Shown one piece after another: positions 36,740 to 43,987 of a DNA stretch of 64,000 nucleotides. Position 1 is the first letter of the stretch, and the number at the start of each line of letters is the position of its first letter. Below the pieces are notes generated by a model that did no database searches, had not been told where the DNA came from, and saw only the letters and a program-made list of their open reading frames with translations. Origin of the DNA: Actinomycetes bacterium (lineage in GTDB: Bacteria; Actinomycetota; Acidimicrobiia; Acidimicrobiales; Microtrichaceae); the NCBI GenBank assembly GCA_024222295.1, contig JAAEPF010000002.1, forward strand, positions 186,001-250,000. The letters are read 5' to 3'. Both the position numbers and the translations under genes were made by a program.

Positions 36740-36880
36740 TGGCTGGCAAAACAAGTCCCCACGCGCAGGGAAGCCGGTCGAAGTCCGGCGCTGTCCCGCA
36801 ACCGTAGACACGGCGGTCACCTCGGCCGTCCACTGTGAGCCGGAACGCTGGGCGGGGGACCGCAGCTTCGAACACCGTCC
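36740..36880 (+). promoter_or_regulatory. Cobalamin riboswitch (B12 element) of the ECF operon
   Basis: The core at 36768-36805 starts GGGAAGCCGGTCGAAGTCCG and continues with CGCTGTCCCGCAACCGT. This is the conserved J3/4-P4 region of cobalamin riboswitches (GGGAA..GGTG.AA.TCC..GC.G.CCCGCAAC.GT). The second block GAGCCGGAACGCTGGGCGG (36837-36855) fits the B12-box side. A possible promoter is TTGCCT about 17 nt before TCGAAT near 36713-36741. The boundaries are approximate. It controls the next five genes. Confidence 0.92.
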
Positions 36881-36924
36881 GTCGTGGATTACGGACGTCG
36901 AAGCCCGAGGGTCCGCTGCCGGGA

Positions 36925-36951
36925 CTCCCGGGCGCTCGACGCCCAGGAGGA
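36925..36951 (+). promoter_or_regulatory. RBS-sequestering hairpin, expression platform of the riboswitch
   Basis: CTCCCGGGCG and CGCCCAGGAG, separated by CTCGA, form a 10-bp stem with one C-A mismatch that hides the GGAG of the ribosome-binding site just before ATG 36955. Upstream GAGGGTCC can pair with GGGACTC, which shares the CTCC of this stem, giving a competing fold. Control is therefore probably at translation initiation. Confidence 0.65.
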
Positions 36952-36954
36952 GAC

Positions 36955-38430
36955 ATGAACCCAGCCGACCGTCGTGGCGACAATGCCGTGCACCTGCGGG
37001 TCGTGAGTGTGCGCAGAGCGCACCTGCGCACGGCCGTGGTGCTCGTGCTGGTTTCGGCGTTGTCGGTATTCGCCACCCCTGCGGTCGGCGCAGCCGCGGC
37101 CGGTCCTGCGGAGGCTGCCATCGCCTGGCTGGACGCCGAGGTGGCCGCCAACTCCGGGTCACTGCCGGGACCTGGTTCGTCGGAACCCGACTGGGGTCTG
37201 ACTGCTGACGCCGCCCTGGCGCGCATTGCCGGCGGGCGTGGCACCGAGGCGCCCACGGTTGCGCTGGCGCAAGCCCTCTCCGATGCCCTCGCCGACTACT
37301 CGACATGGGACGGCCTTGGCAGCGAGTTCGCCGGGGTCCGTACGTCGGGTGCGCTGGCCAAGGTGCTGCTCGTTGCCACTTCCGCGGGTCTGGCCACTGA
37401 CGACGTCGACGGAGTGGACCTCGAAGCGGAGTTGCGCGGCCTGATGCAGGGCATGGGGCCACAGACAGGCCGGTTCTCGGACCGCAATCCATACGGGCCC
37501 GACAACAGCAACGGCTTCGATCAGGCGTGGGCGATGCTCGCCCTCGCCGCCAATGGCGAGGTGCCGGCGGCGAGCGTGGCGTTCCTGCTGTCCCAGCAGT
37601 GCCCGGGCGGGGGCTTCCCGCTCCTCTACGACGACGGTGGCTGCGACTCCGACGAAGACAGCCATCCGGATGCGAGCGCGCTGGCGGTCCAGGTGCTCCT
37701 CGTGGTGGAGCGCACCCCAGAGGTACGCCAGGCATTGCAGGACGTGCTCGGTCGCCTGCTCGGCGAGCAGCTGCCAGACGGCTCCTTTCGTGGCGCTCCC
37801 CCCACCGAGGTGTCCAATGCCAACAGCACGGGCCTCGCCGCCCAGGCACTGAGGGGAGCGGGTCAGCTCGAAGCGGCCGACCGTGCAGCGGCATGGGTCG
37901 GGTCGATACAGGTGGGCGAGACCCACGCAGGCACGCCGGCCGTCGCTGAATCGGGGGCGATTGCATACGAGCCGGCGAAGTTCGACGGCGCGCTGGTCGG
38001 TGGCATCCCTGGCCAGCAGCGCGACCAGTGGCGCCGCGCCACCACCCAGGGCCTGCTCGCGCTCGACGTCGGGCTGTTCGTGCCCGCGGCCGACGAGGCG
38101 CCGGTGAACCCGACGCCCACCACCTCCACCACGACCACCACGACCACGACCGACACCTCCACCACGTCGAGCACATCCGCGGTGCCTCCCACAGCAGCCC
38201 CGACGACAGCCCCCACCACCCAGCCGTCGGCCTCGACCAGTGGGCCGGATCCGGCCGTCGCGGGCGCGCAGGCGGATGGTGGTGCAGCGGATACTCCATT
38301 GGCCGCCACCGGCGCCGACGGCGGCGTGCTGGGAGCCAGCGGCGCAGGAATGGTCGTCGTAGGCGCCGCTGCGGTCTGGCTGAGCATCAGGACCCGCAGG
38401 CCCGGGCGTGAGGCATGGCACTGGAGCTGA
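36955..38430 (+). CDS. Wall-anchored alpha/alpha-barrel (prenyltransferase/transcobalamin-N-like) protein
   Basis: A 491-residue surface protein. A signal peptide covers about residues 1-45 (AVVLVLVSALSVFATPAVGA). Residues 45-375 are helical repeats of the terpene-cyclase/prenyltransferase type, the fold shared with the N-terminal domain of eukaryotic intrinsic factor and transcobalamin (for example NSNGFDQAWAMLALAANGEV, QQCPGGGFPLLYDDGG, TTQGLLALDVG). A Thr/Pro-rich linker (about 380-435) then leads to LAATG (about 449-453), a hydrophobic helix and a basic tail, a sorting signal of the LAxTG type used by class E sortases. The position under a cobalamin riboswitch suggests extracellular B12 capture. 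The next gene overlaps it by 16 nt. Confidence 0.8.
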   Translation: MNPADRRGDNAVHLRVVSVRRAHLRTAVVLVLVSALSVFATPAVGAAAAGPAEAAIAWLDAEVAANSGSLPGPGSSEPDWGLTADAALARIAGGRGTEAPTVALAQALSDALADYSTWDGLGSEFAGVRTSGALAKVLLVATSAGLATDDVDGVDLEAELRGLMQGMGPQTGRFSDRNPYGPDNSNGFDQAWAMLALAANGEVPAASVAFLLSQQCPGGGFPLLYDDGGCDSDEDSHPDASALAVQVLLVVERTPEVRQALQDVLGRLLGEQLPDGSFRGAPPTEVSNANSTGLAAQALRGAGQLEAADRAAAWVGSIQVGETHAGTPAVAESGAIAYEPAKFDGALVGGIPGQQRDQWRRATTQGLLALDVGLFVPAADEAPVNPTPTTSTTTTTTTTDTSTTSSTSAVPPTAAPTTAPTTQPSASTSGPDPAVAGAQADGGAADTPLAATGADGGVLGASGAGMVVVGAAAVWLSIRTRRPGREAWHWS

Positions 38431-39362
38431 CGTCGCCCGCTCGGCGACTGGCACGCCACCTCGTGCCGGCGGTAGCCGGCGCGTGCCTTGTGGCTGCGTT
38501 CGCTCTGGCGCCCGGGGCCAGGTCCGCAGCAGCACCGCGCTCCGGTCCCGATGGGCCATGTCCTGACTCCCGCGGGGTCACGGTTGTGGTCGACTTCCAG
38601 GATCAGGGTCGTGGCGTACAGGTGGGGTGCGCGCCCGGATCGCCGGAGGACGGGTTCGCCGCGCTCCTCGAGGCAGGCTTCGCGGTGCAAGGAGTCGTGA
38701 CCCAGTCGGGCTTCGTGTGCCGGATAGACGACTACCCGGGCCCCGCTGAGGAACTATGCATCGCGACACCCCCGGCAACGGCCTACTGGTCGTACTGGTC
38801 GGCCGATCGCGGTGGGCCCTGGACCTACAGCGACGTGGGCGCCGCTGCACGCACGCCGGGCCAGGGCACGGTCGAAGGCTGGTCGTTCTCGCGTGACGGG
38901 GGAGTCGGCGACGCGCCGCCTCCGCGCAGCGTGACGGCATGGTCGACACCCTCCACGACCAGGGCCGCCAAGACCACGGCCACCACGACCACGGTCGCCC
39001 CGGCGCCGACACCCGCTGCGAGCATCGCATCGGCGACCACGGTCGCTCCCGCTGCACCGGCACCGGCACCCACCGCACCGCCGACCACCGATTCTCCGGT
39101 TGGCGCATCGAGCACCGTTGCGACCACGGCGCCACCCACCACCAGCGGGGCGACGACGACAACCGAGCCGTTGTCGCCCCCCGAAGAGGCGACATCCACG
39201 GTCGAGCTGGTGGACAGCGGCGGTTCAGGCCTCGCACCTGCGGTCGGCACGGCCGTCGGCATCGCGGTGATCGGCGCCGTCGGCGCGGGTGCAGTGGTCC
39301 TCAACAGACGCAGGTTCGCCACAGGCGTGGCCCCGGGTGGGAGTGGCGGGCCCGCCGGCTGA
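38415..39362 (+). CDS. Membrane-anchored DUF4430/transcobalamin-C-like protein
   Basis: A 315-residue protein: signal peptide (about 1-38), a compact domain (about 45-160), a long Thr/Ala/Pro linker (about 170-255) and a C-terminal membrane helix with a basic end (VLNRRRF). The domain contains GPCPDSRGVTVVVDF, DGFAALLEAGFAV, two Cys pairs, and YWSYWSADRGGPWTYSDVGA, which resembles the transcobalamin C-terminal (DUF4430) fold with its YW motif. A paralogue at 42993-43499 shares the PCPDS.GVTVVVDF, YWSYW and VEGW motifs. Together with the previous protein it would supply both halves of a transcobalamin-like B12 binder. The ATG at 38415 overlaps the upstream gene. Its stop overlaps the next start. 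Confidence 0.75.
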   Translation: MALELTSPARRLARHLVPAVAGACLVAAFALAPGARSAAAPRSGPDGPCPDSRGVTVVVDFQDQGRGVQVGCAPGSPEDGFAALLEAGFAVQGVVTQSGFVCRIDDYPGPAEELCIATPPATAYWSYWSADRGGPWTYSDVGAAARTPGQGTVEGWSFSRDGGVGDAPPPRSVTAWSTPSTTRAAKTTATTTTVAPAPTPAASIASATTVAPAAPAPAPTAPPTTDSPVGASSTVATTAPPTTSGATTTTEPLSPPEEATSTVELVDSGGSGLAPAVGTAVGIAVIGAVGAGAVVLNRRRFATGVAPGGSGGPAG

Positions 39363-40498
39363 TGACGGTCGTCGACTCCCGCCCCACAGGAGCGAAACAG
39401 GTCGATGCCCGCGCCCCCCGACGCCTGCCGCGGGCACTGCACCCCGCCGCCTGGTGGATCTGGGCGCTCGGCATGGCCACCGCCGCCAGCCGCACCACCA
39501 ATCTGCTGCTGCTCGGCCTGATCCTCGCAGTGGTGTCGTTCGTGGTGAGTGCCCGGCGCACCGCTGCCCCTTGGGCGCGCGGCTTCGTCTACTACCTGTA
39601 CATGGCGCTGTTCATCGTGGGGCTACGGGTGCTGTTCCGCGTGGTGTTCGACGCCGGCGCCGGCACCACGCTGTTGTTCACCCTGCCGGAGATACCCCTG
39701 CCCGAGGCGGCCGCCGGGATCACCATCGGAGGGGCAGTCACCCTCGAGGCGATCATGGCCGCTCTGCGCGACGGGCTGCGGCTGGCCACACTCATCATCT
39801 GCCTCGGTGCAGCCAACGTGCTTGCCAACCCGAAGCGGTTGCTGGCTTCGGTGCCCGGCGCGCTGCACCAGTTGGCCGTGGCGGTCACCGTTGCGCTCTC
39901 GGTGGCACCGCAACTGGTCGAGTCGGCGCAGCGGATCCAGCGTGCCCGCAGGCTGCGCGGCGATACCGGCCGCCGCACCCATGTGCTGCGCGACATCGTG
40001 GTGCCCGTGGCCACCGACGCCCTTGATCGGTCGCTGCTGCTGGCCGCGTCGATGGACTCCCGTGGCCACGGCCGCCGCGCCTCGGTTGCCAGCGGTTCGG
40101 CCCGGGCGGCAGGGCTGGCCGTGCTGGCCGGACTCGTGGGGGTGTGCATCGGCACCTACGGCACGCTCGACACGACCGTGCCGAGGTTGCTTGGCCTGCC
40201 CATGCTGTTCGGCGGACTGGCCGTGGCAGCCGTGGGCTTCTGGCTGGGTGGCCGCAAGGTCCAGCGCAGCCGCTACCGCCCGGAGCCGTGGGGTCTGGCG
40301 GAGTGGGGCGTATCGCTCTGTGGGGTCGCGGTGGCGGCGTCGATGGTGTGGCTGGCAGGTGCTGACCCGCTGGCCCTCAACCCGTCGGTGGCCGACCTCG
40401 CCTGGCCCGGGTTGCCGCTGGCCGGCGCGCTGGCGGTGTCCATCGGGCTGCTACCCGGTTTCGTTGCGCCGCCGGTGGAGTTGGAGTCGCCAGCATGA
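39362..40498 (+). CDS. ECF transporter T component (EcfT/CbiQ family)
   Basis: A 378-residue membrane protein with about seven to eight helices. The two cytoplasmic coupling helices carry the family's Ala-Arg-Gly-type motifs: RIQRARRLRGDTG (about residue 195) and LLAASMDSRGHGRR (about 230). These contact the ATPase grooves. It is longer than typical EcfT, with extra helices at the C-terminus. The ATG at 39362 overlaps the upstream stop (TGATG) and its own stop overlaps the next start (ATGA). The operon suggests cobalamin as the cargo. Confidence 0.88.
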   Translation: MTVVDSRPTGAKQVDARAPRRLPRALHPAAWWIWALGMATAASRTTNLLLLGLILAVVSFVVSARRTAAPWARGFVYYLYMALFIVGLRVLFRVVFDAGAGTTLLFTLPEIPLPEAAAGITIGGAVTLEAIMAALRDGLRLATLIICLGAANVLANPKRLLASVPGALHQLAVAVTVALSVAPQLVESAQRIQRARRLRGDTGRRTHVLRDIVVPVATDALDRSLLLAASMDSRGHGRRASVASGSARAAGLAVLAGLVGVCIGTYGTLDTTVPRLLGLPMLFGGLAVAAVGFWLGGRKVQRSRYRPEPWGLAEWGVSLCGVAVAASMVWLAGADPLALNPSVADLAWPGLPLAGALAVSIGLLPGFVAPPVELESPA

Positions 40499-42144
40499 GC
40501 GCGCCGGTCATCCATTTCGACAACGTGTCGGTCACGTATCCCGACAGCTCCACTCCCACGCTGAGCGGAGTCGACCTGGAGATCGGCGAGGGCGAACTCT
40601 GCGTCGTGATCGGCCACACCGGTTCCGGCAAGTCCACGCTGCTCGGCGCCATCAACGGCCTGGTACCGCACTTCACCGGCGGCACGCTCGCCGGCACGGT
40701 CTCCGTTGAGGGACGCCCGACGTCGCACAACCCGCCACGGGATCTCGCAGACGTGGTCGGGGCGGTGGGTCAGGACCCACTCGCGGGCTTCGTGACCGAT
40801 GTGGTCGAGGACGAGCTCGCCTATGCGATGGAGCAGCTCGCCGTGGCACCCGACGTGATGCGCAAGCGGGTCGAGGAGACACTCGACCTGCTGGGGATCG
40901 CGGAGCTGCGGCGCCGCGCGTTGGCGGACCTGTCCGGCGGCCAGCAGCAGCGTGTGGCCATCGGATCGGTTCTCACCCCCCAACCGCGAATCCTGGTTCT
41001 CGACGAGCCCACCTCTGCGCTCGACCCCACCGCCGCCGAGGAGGTGCTCGCCGCCATCACGCGTCTGGTGCACGACCTCGGCGTGACGGTGGTGATGGCC
41101 GAGCACCGCCTCGAACGGGTAGTGCAGTATGCGGACCGGATCGTGCGGGTGCACCGCGACGGCACCGTGGCGGACGGCTCTCCGGGCGAGATGCTCACCG
41201 AGACCTCGCTGGTGCCGCCGGTGGTCGGCCTCGGCAACTTGGCCGGCTGGAACCCGGTGCCGCTGTCGGTGCGAGACGCACGGCGGCTGGCCCCGCCGTT
41301 GCGCGACTCCCTCGCTGCGGCGCATCCCGCGGGGCCGCCACCGAGGGTGCGGCCGGCCCGCGCTCCGGTCGGTCTGTCGGCCCGGGACGTGACCGTGAGG
41401 CGCGGCTCCACCGTGGCGGTGCGCCAGGCGAGCTTCGAACTCGGAGCCGGAGTCACTGCGCTCATGGGGCGCAACGGATCGGGCAAGTCGTCTCTGTTAT
41501 GGGCGCTGCAGGGGTCGCTGCAGCGTGCTGCGGGATCGGTCGTGGTCGGCGGCTCGGACCCGGCATCGCTCGGTCCTTCCGAAGCGCGCTCACTGGTGGG
41601 TCTGGTGCCTCAGAGTCCGGCCGACCTGCTCTACCTGACCACGGTGGAGGGGGAGTGCTCCCGAGCCGACTCGGAGGCGGGAGCGGAGCCGGGCACCTGC
41701 TTGGCGCTCCTCGCCCGACTGGTCGAGGCGGTCGACGCATCAGTCAACCCGCGTGACCTGTCCGAAGGGCAACGGCTCGCAGTGGCGCTGGCCGTGCAGC
41801 TCACCGCGGGGCCCGCCGTGCTGCTGCTCGACGAGCCGACGCGGGGGCTCGACTACGGCGCAAAGGCAAGGCTGGGGGCCTACCTCTCGAGCCTCGCTGA
41901 CAGGGCCCATCCGGTCATGGTGGCGACGCACGACGTGGAGTTCGTGGCCGAGTGGGCGGACCGGGTCGTCGTGATGGCCGAGGGGGAGGTGGTGGCCGAT
42001 GGCCCCACATCCGAAGTGGTGGTTGCTTCCGCCGCCTTCGCCCCGCAGGTGGCGAAGGTGCTCGGTCCGCAGCCCTGGATGACGGTCCGCCAGGTTGCCT
42101 CAGCCCTCGGCGTCGGCAGCCCGCCTGCCGGAGTCCCGTCGTGA
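40495..42144 (+). CDS. ECF transporter fused ATPase (A1-A2)
   Basis: A 549-residue protein with two ABC ATPase domains in one chain. Domain 1 (about 4-240): Walker A GHTGSGKST, signature LSGGQQQR, Walker B ILVLDEPTSALD. Domain 2 (about 295-525): Walker A GRNGSGKSS, a degenerate signature LSEGQRLA, Walker B VLLLDEPTRGLD. This is the fused EcfA-EcfA' arrangement that powers ECF importers. The second signature motif departs from LSGGQ, so the two sites may differ in activity. It is coupled by 4-nt overlaps on both sides to the T and S genes. Confidence 0.92.
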   Translation: MSAPVIHFDNVSVTYPDSSTPTLSGVDLEIGEGELCVVIGHTGSGKSTLLGAINGLVPHFTGGTLAGTVSVEGRPTSHNPPRDLADVVGAVGQDPLAGFVTDVVEDELAYAMEQLAVAPDVMRKRVEETLDLLGIAELRRRALADLSGGQQQRVAIGSVLTPQPRILVLDEPTSALDPTAAEEVLAAITRLVHDLGVTVVMAEHRLERVVQYADRIVRVHRDGTVADGSPGEMLTETSLVPPVVGLGNLAGWNPVPLSVRDARRLAPPLRDSLAAAHPAGPPPRVRPARAPVGLSARDVTVRRGSTVAVRQASFELGAGVTALMGRNGSGKSSLLWALQGSLQRAAGSVVVGGSDPASLGPSEARSLVGLVPQSPADLLYLTTVEGECSRADSEAGAEPGTCLALLARLVEAVDASVNPRDLSEGQRLAVALAVQLTAGPAVLLLDEPTRGLDYGAKARLGAYLSSLADRAHPVMVATHDVEFVAEWADRVVVMAEGEVVADGPTSEVVVASAAFAPQVAKVLGPQPWMTVRQVASALGVGSPPAGVPS

Positions 42145-42974
42145 CGGCGATCCACCGCCAGGGTGGGTCGGCGCTGGGCCTGCGCCCCCGGTCTGCTGCG
42201 GCGCTGGGTGTGACCGCGCTGGCAGGCCTGATGATGTTCCTGTGGCCGCTGTTCGTGAACCCGGGCACGGGTCCTACCCACGGCACCGATGGCCCACTCG
42301 TGTTCGTGGTGATACTGCCCCTGCTGATCGCCATCGTGCTGGCAGAGGTGGCTGACGGCGGGATCGACACCAAGGCGATCGCGATGCTCGGCGTGCTCTC
42401 GGCGATTGGCGCGGCCCTGCGCCCGGTAGGCGCCGGCGTGGCCGGCATCGAGACCGTGTTCTTCATGCTGGTGCTCGCCGGAAGGGTCTATGGCCCCGGC
42501 TTCGGCTTCGTGCTCGGCAACACCACGTTGTTCGCGTCGGCGCTGCTGACCGGGGGTGTGGGTCCCTGGTTGCCGTTCCAGATGCTTGCGGCGGGTTGGG
42601 CGGGCCTGGGCGCCGGCCTGCTGCCCGGGCGGGTCAAGGGGCGCTGGGAACTTGCGATGCTGGCTGCCTACGGGGCGTTCTGTGCCTATGCCTACGGCTT
42701 CCTGCTCAACATCTGGTTCTGGCCCTGGGCGATCGGTTCGGACACCGACTTGAGCTTCGTGGCCGGCGACGCCGTGCTCGAGAACCTGCACCGGTTCTTC
42801 CTGTTCACCGTTGCGAGCTCCACGCTCGGTTGGGACACGGGGCGGGCGATCACCAACGTGGTGGCGATCCTGGTGCTCGGCCCGTCCGTTCTGCTGGTGC
42901 TGCGCCGGGCGCACCACAAGGCCGCCTTCGAGGTCCCGACCCGCTTCGTTGGTGCTGAATCACCGTCACGGTGA
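42141..42974 (+). CDS. ECF transporter substrate-binding S component, probably for cobalamin
   Basis: A 277-residue protein with about six membrane helices, the size of an S component plus a short N-terminal lead. AALRPVGAGVAGIETVFFML and AGRVYGPGFGFVLGNTTLF (about residues 92-130) match an actinobacterial ECF S family that I associate with CbrT-like B12 transporters. No cobalamin-synthesis genes are nearby. The GTG start overlaps the ATPase stop. The last codons (RFVGAESPSR) are encoded by the left arm of a perfect palindrome. Confidence 0.8.
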   Translation: MTAIHRQGGSALGLRPRSAAALGVTALAGLMMFLWPLFVNPGTGPTHGTDGPLVFVVILPLLIAIVLAEVADGGIDTKAIAMLGVLSAIGAALRPVGAGVAGIETVFFMLVLAGRVYGPGFGFVLGNTTLFASALLTGGVGPWLPFQMLAAGWAGLGAGLLPGRVKGRWELAMLAAYGAFCAYAYGFLLNIWFWPWAIGSDTDLSFVAGDAVLENLHRFFLFTVASSTLGWDTGRAITNVVAILVLGPSVLLVLRRAHHKAAFEVPTRFVGAESPSR

Positions 42975-42986
42975 TTCAGCACCAAC
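42948..42986. terminator. Perfect 19-bp palindrome at the convergent junction
   Basis: GTTGGTGCTGAATCACCGT, one C, then its exact reverse complement. It spans the stop of the S-component gene and lies 6 nt from the stop of the opposite lipoprotein gene. It has no U tract on either strand, but the stem is very stable and would form in both transcripts, so a bidirectional terminator or 3'-end stabiliser is likely. Confidence 0.75.
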
Positions 42987-42992
42987 AGAGCA

Positions 42993-43499
42993 CTACTGCA
43001 GTGGGTCGCCGTCGGGGCCGAGGCGGGGGCCATCGGACACGAAGCCCTGTGCCCATGCCCAACCCTCGACCGTGCCCTCGACCAGCGGGCCATCAGACGG
43101 GCCGGTCGGGGCGAAGTCCCATGCGCCGGCCGTGCTGGGCGCACGCCAGTAGGACCAGTAGCCGTCGGTCAGCCAGCAGTAGGGATAGCCCTCGACCGGC
43201 AGGCCCTCGAGCGTGCAGACGGTGCCCGGCTCGGCGTTGGCAGCGTTGGTGTTGATGGCGAGCCCTATTGCCAGCAGCGCGGCGAGGCCGCTCTCCTGGG
43301 GACCGATGGCGCAGCGCACGAGCTGCTCGTCGCTGAGGTCGGCGGTGAAGTCGACCACCACGGTGACTCCCGAGGAGTCGGGGCACGGCCCGTCGGTGTA
43401 GGTGGGGCCGCCGCCACCACCGGGTGCGGGTGCCACGCATGCGGATGCGACGGCTGCCACTGCGGCGAGGCCGCCGATGGCGAGTTGACGGAGTTTCAT
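42993..43499 (-). CDS. Lipoprotein paralogue of the DUF4430-like B12 operon protein
   Basis: A 168-residue protein with signal peptide and lipobox (MKLRQLAIGG, then VASACVAP, Cys near 21). The mature domain repeats the features of the protein at 38415-39362: GPCPDSSGVTVVVDF, CAIGPQESGLAALLAIGLAI, two Cys pairs, YCWLTDGYWSYWRAPS and VEGTVEGWAWAQG. It lacks the long linker and membrane helix, so it would sit on the membrane through the lipid. It has its own cobalamin riboswitch and converges on the ECF operon. I infer a B12-binding role. ATG 43499 is chosen because the signal peptide starts there. Confidence 0.8.
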   Translation of the reverse strand: MKLRQLAIGGLAAVAAVASACVAPAPGGGGGPTYTDGPCPDSSGVTVVVDFTADLSDEQLVRCAIGPQESGLAALLAIGLAINTNAANAEPGTVCTLEGLPVEGYPYCWLTDGYWSYWRAPSTAGAWDFAPTGPSDGPLVEGTVEGWAWAQGFVSDGPRLGPDGDPLQ

Positions 43500-43569
43500 G
43501 TTTGCCTTTGGGTCCGGGACCTGATCGGGATCCCGTCCCGAGGGCTCCACTGCGCGGCGCCGTCGGTGC

Positions 43570-43731
43570 GAGCTCACGATCCGCAGTCCTCGACGGATGT
43601 CTGAGCGACACTCCACGTCGGGCATTCCGACTCGTGGCGGCCGGAGCCGCCACCCACGGTTGCGGGACAGTGCCGGATTCAGACCGGCTTTCCCCTTCGT
43701 GGAGCGTGTCCGCAACGGTGCCGTCGCGGAC
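43570..43731 (-). promoter_or_regulatory. Second cobalamin riboswitch, minus strand
   Basis: Read on the minus strand, 43695-43658 gives GGGGAAAGCCGGTCTGAATC followed by CGGCACTGTCCCGCAACC, the conserved cobalamin-riboswitch core. Downstream comes GAGTCGGAATGCCCGACG (about 43634-43617), close to the B12-box partner. A GGGATCCC-containing stem near 43540-43515 may be the expression platform. It precedes the lipoprotein gene at 43499. The ends are approximate. Confidence 0.9.
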
Positions 43732-43737
43732 GGTGCG

Positions 43738-43766
43738 ACCATAACCAGTCCGGGGCGGCTGGGCAA
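43738..43766 (-). promoter_or_regulatory. Promoter of the minus-strand riboswitch transcript
   Basis: On the minus strand TTGCCC (43766-43761) and TATGGT (43743-43738) are separated by 17 nt. Transcription would start near 43731, giving a leader of about 230 nt that contains the riboswitch. Confidence 0.55.
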
Positions 43767-43808
43767 CCGGGTCGGCAAAGTGGATGCAGGCACCGATGGG
43801 CAATGGCC

Positions 43809-43814
43809 TAGGAT
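43809..43814 (+). promoter_or_regulatory. -10 box of the leuB leader transcript
   Basis: TAGGAT ends 7 nt before the ATG of the leader peptide at 43822, so the leader peptide would be translated from a leaderless RNA. No convincing -35 is visible. Confidence 0.5.
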
Positions 43815-43821
43815 GGGCGAG

Positions 43822-43881
43822 ATGTCATGCCTCGAAGGCCACCGGGAGCGCCGCAGCGAAGCGGTAGTGATCATTCGGTAG
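43822..43881 (+). CDS. Leader peptide of the leuB attenuator
   Basis: A 19-codon frame encoding MSCLEGHRERRSEAVVIIR, with Val-Val-Ile-Ile just before the end. A 9-bp stem with two G-U pairs (43881-43889 with 43896-43904) starts at the stop codon and an intrinsic terminator follows. Stalling at Val/Ile codons when these amino acids are scarce would change folding and let polymerase reach leuB-ilvE-cimA. The peptide has no other visible function. Confidence 0.7.
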   Translation: MSCLEGHRERRSEAVVIIR

Positions 43882-43935
43882 CGCGCGTCGATCCCGGCGT
43901 GCGCTTGTAACCGTCCCTCGGGGCGGTTTTCTTTT
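43881..43935 (+). terminator. leuB attenuator: pause hairpin and terminator
   Basis: The first hairpin is GCGCGCGTC-GATCCC-GGCGTGCGC (43881-43904). The second is ACCGTCCC-TC-GGGGCGGT (43910-43927), followed by TTTCTTTT, a standard intrinsic terminator. It lies 52 nt before the leuB ATG and directly after the leader peptide. Confidence 0.8.
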
Positions 43936-43987
43936 GTCCCGGCGGCCTTTGGGCCCGAACCCCAACAACACGAGCACAGGAACAGCA

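Noticed and set aside
38095-38240. Short ACC/ACG-rich repeats that could look like a tandem array or CRISPR
   Set aside because: They are imperfect codon repeats for Thr/Ser/Pro in a surface-protein linker, with no regular repeat-spacer pattern.
38939-39250. Second low-complexity ACC-rich stretch
   Set aside because: It encodes the Thr/Ala/Pro linker of the DUF4430-like protein and is not an independent repeat element.
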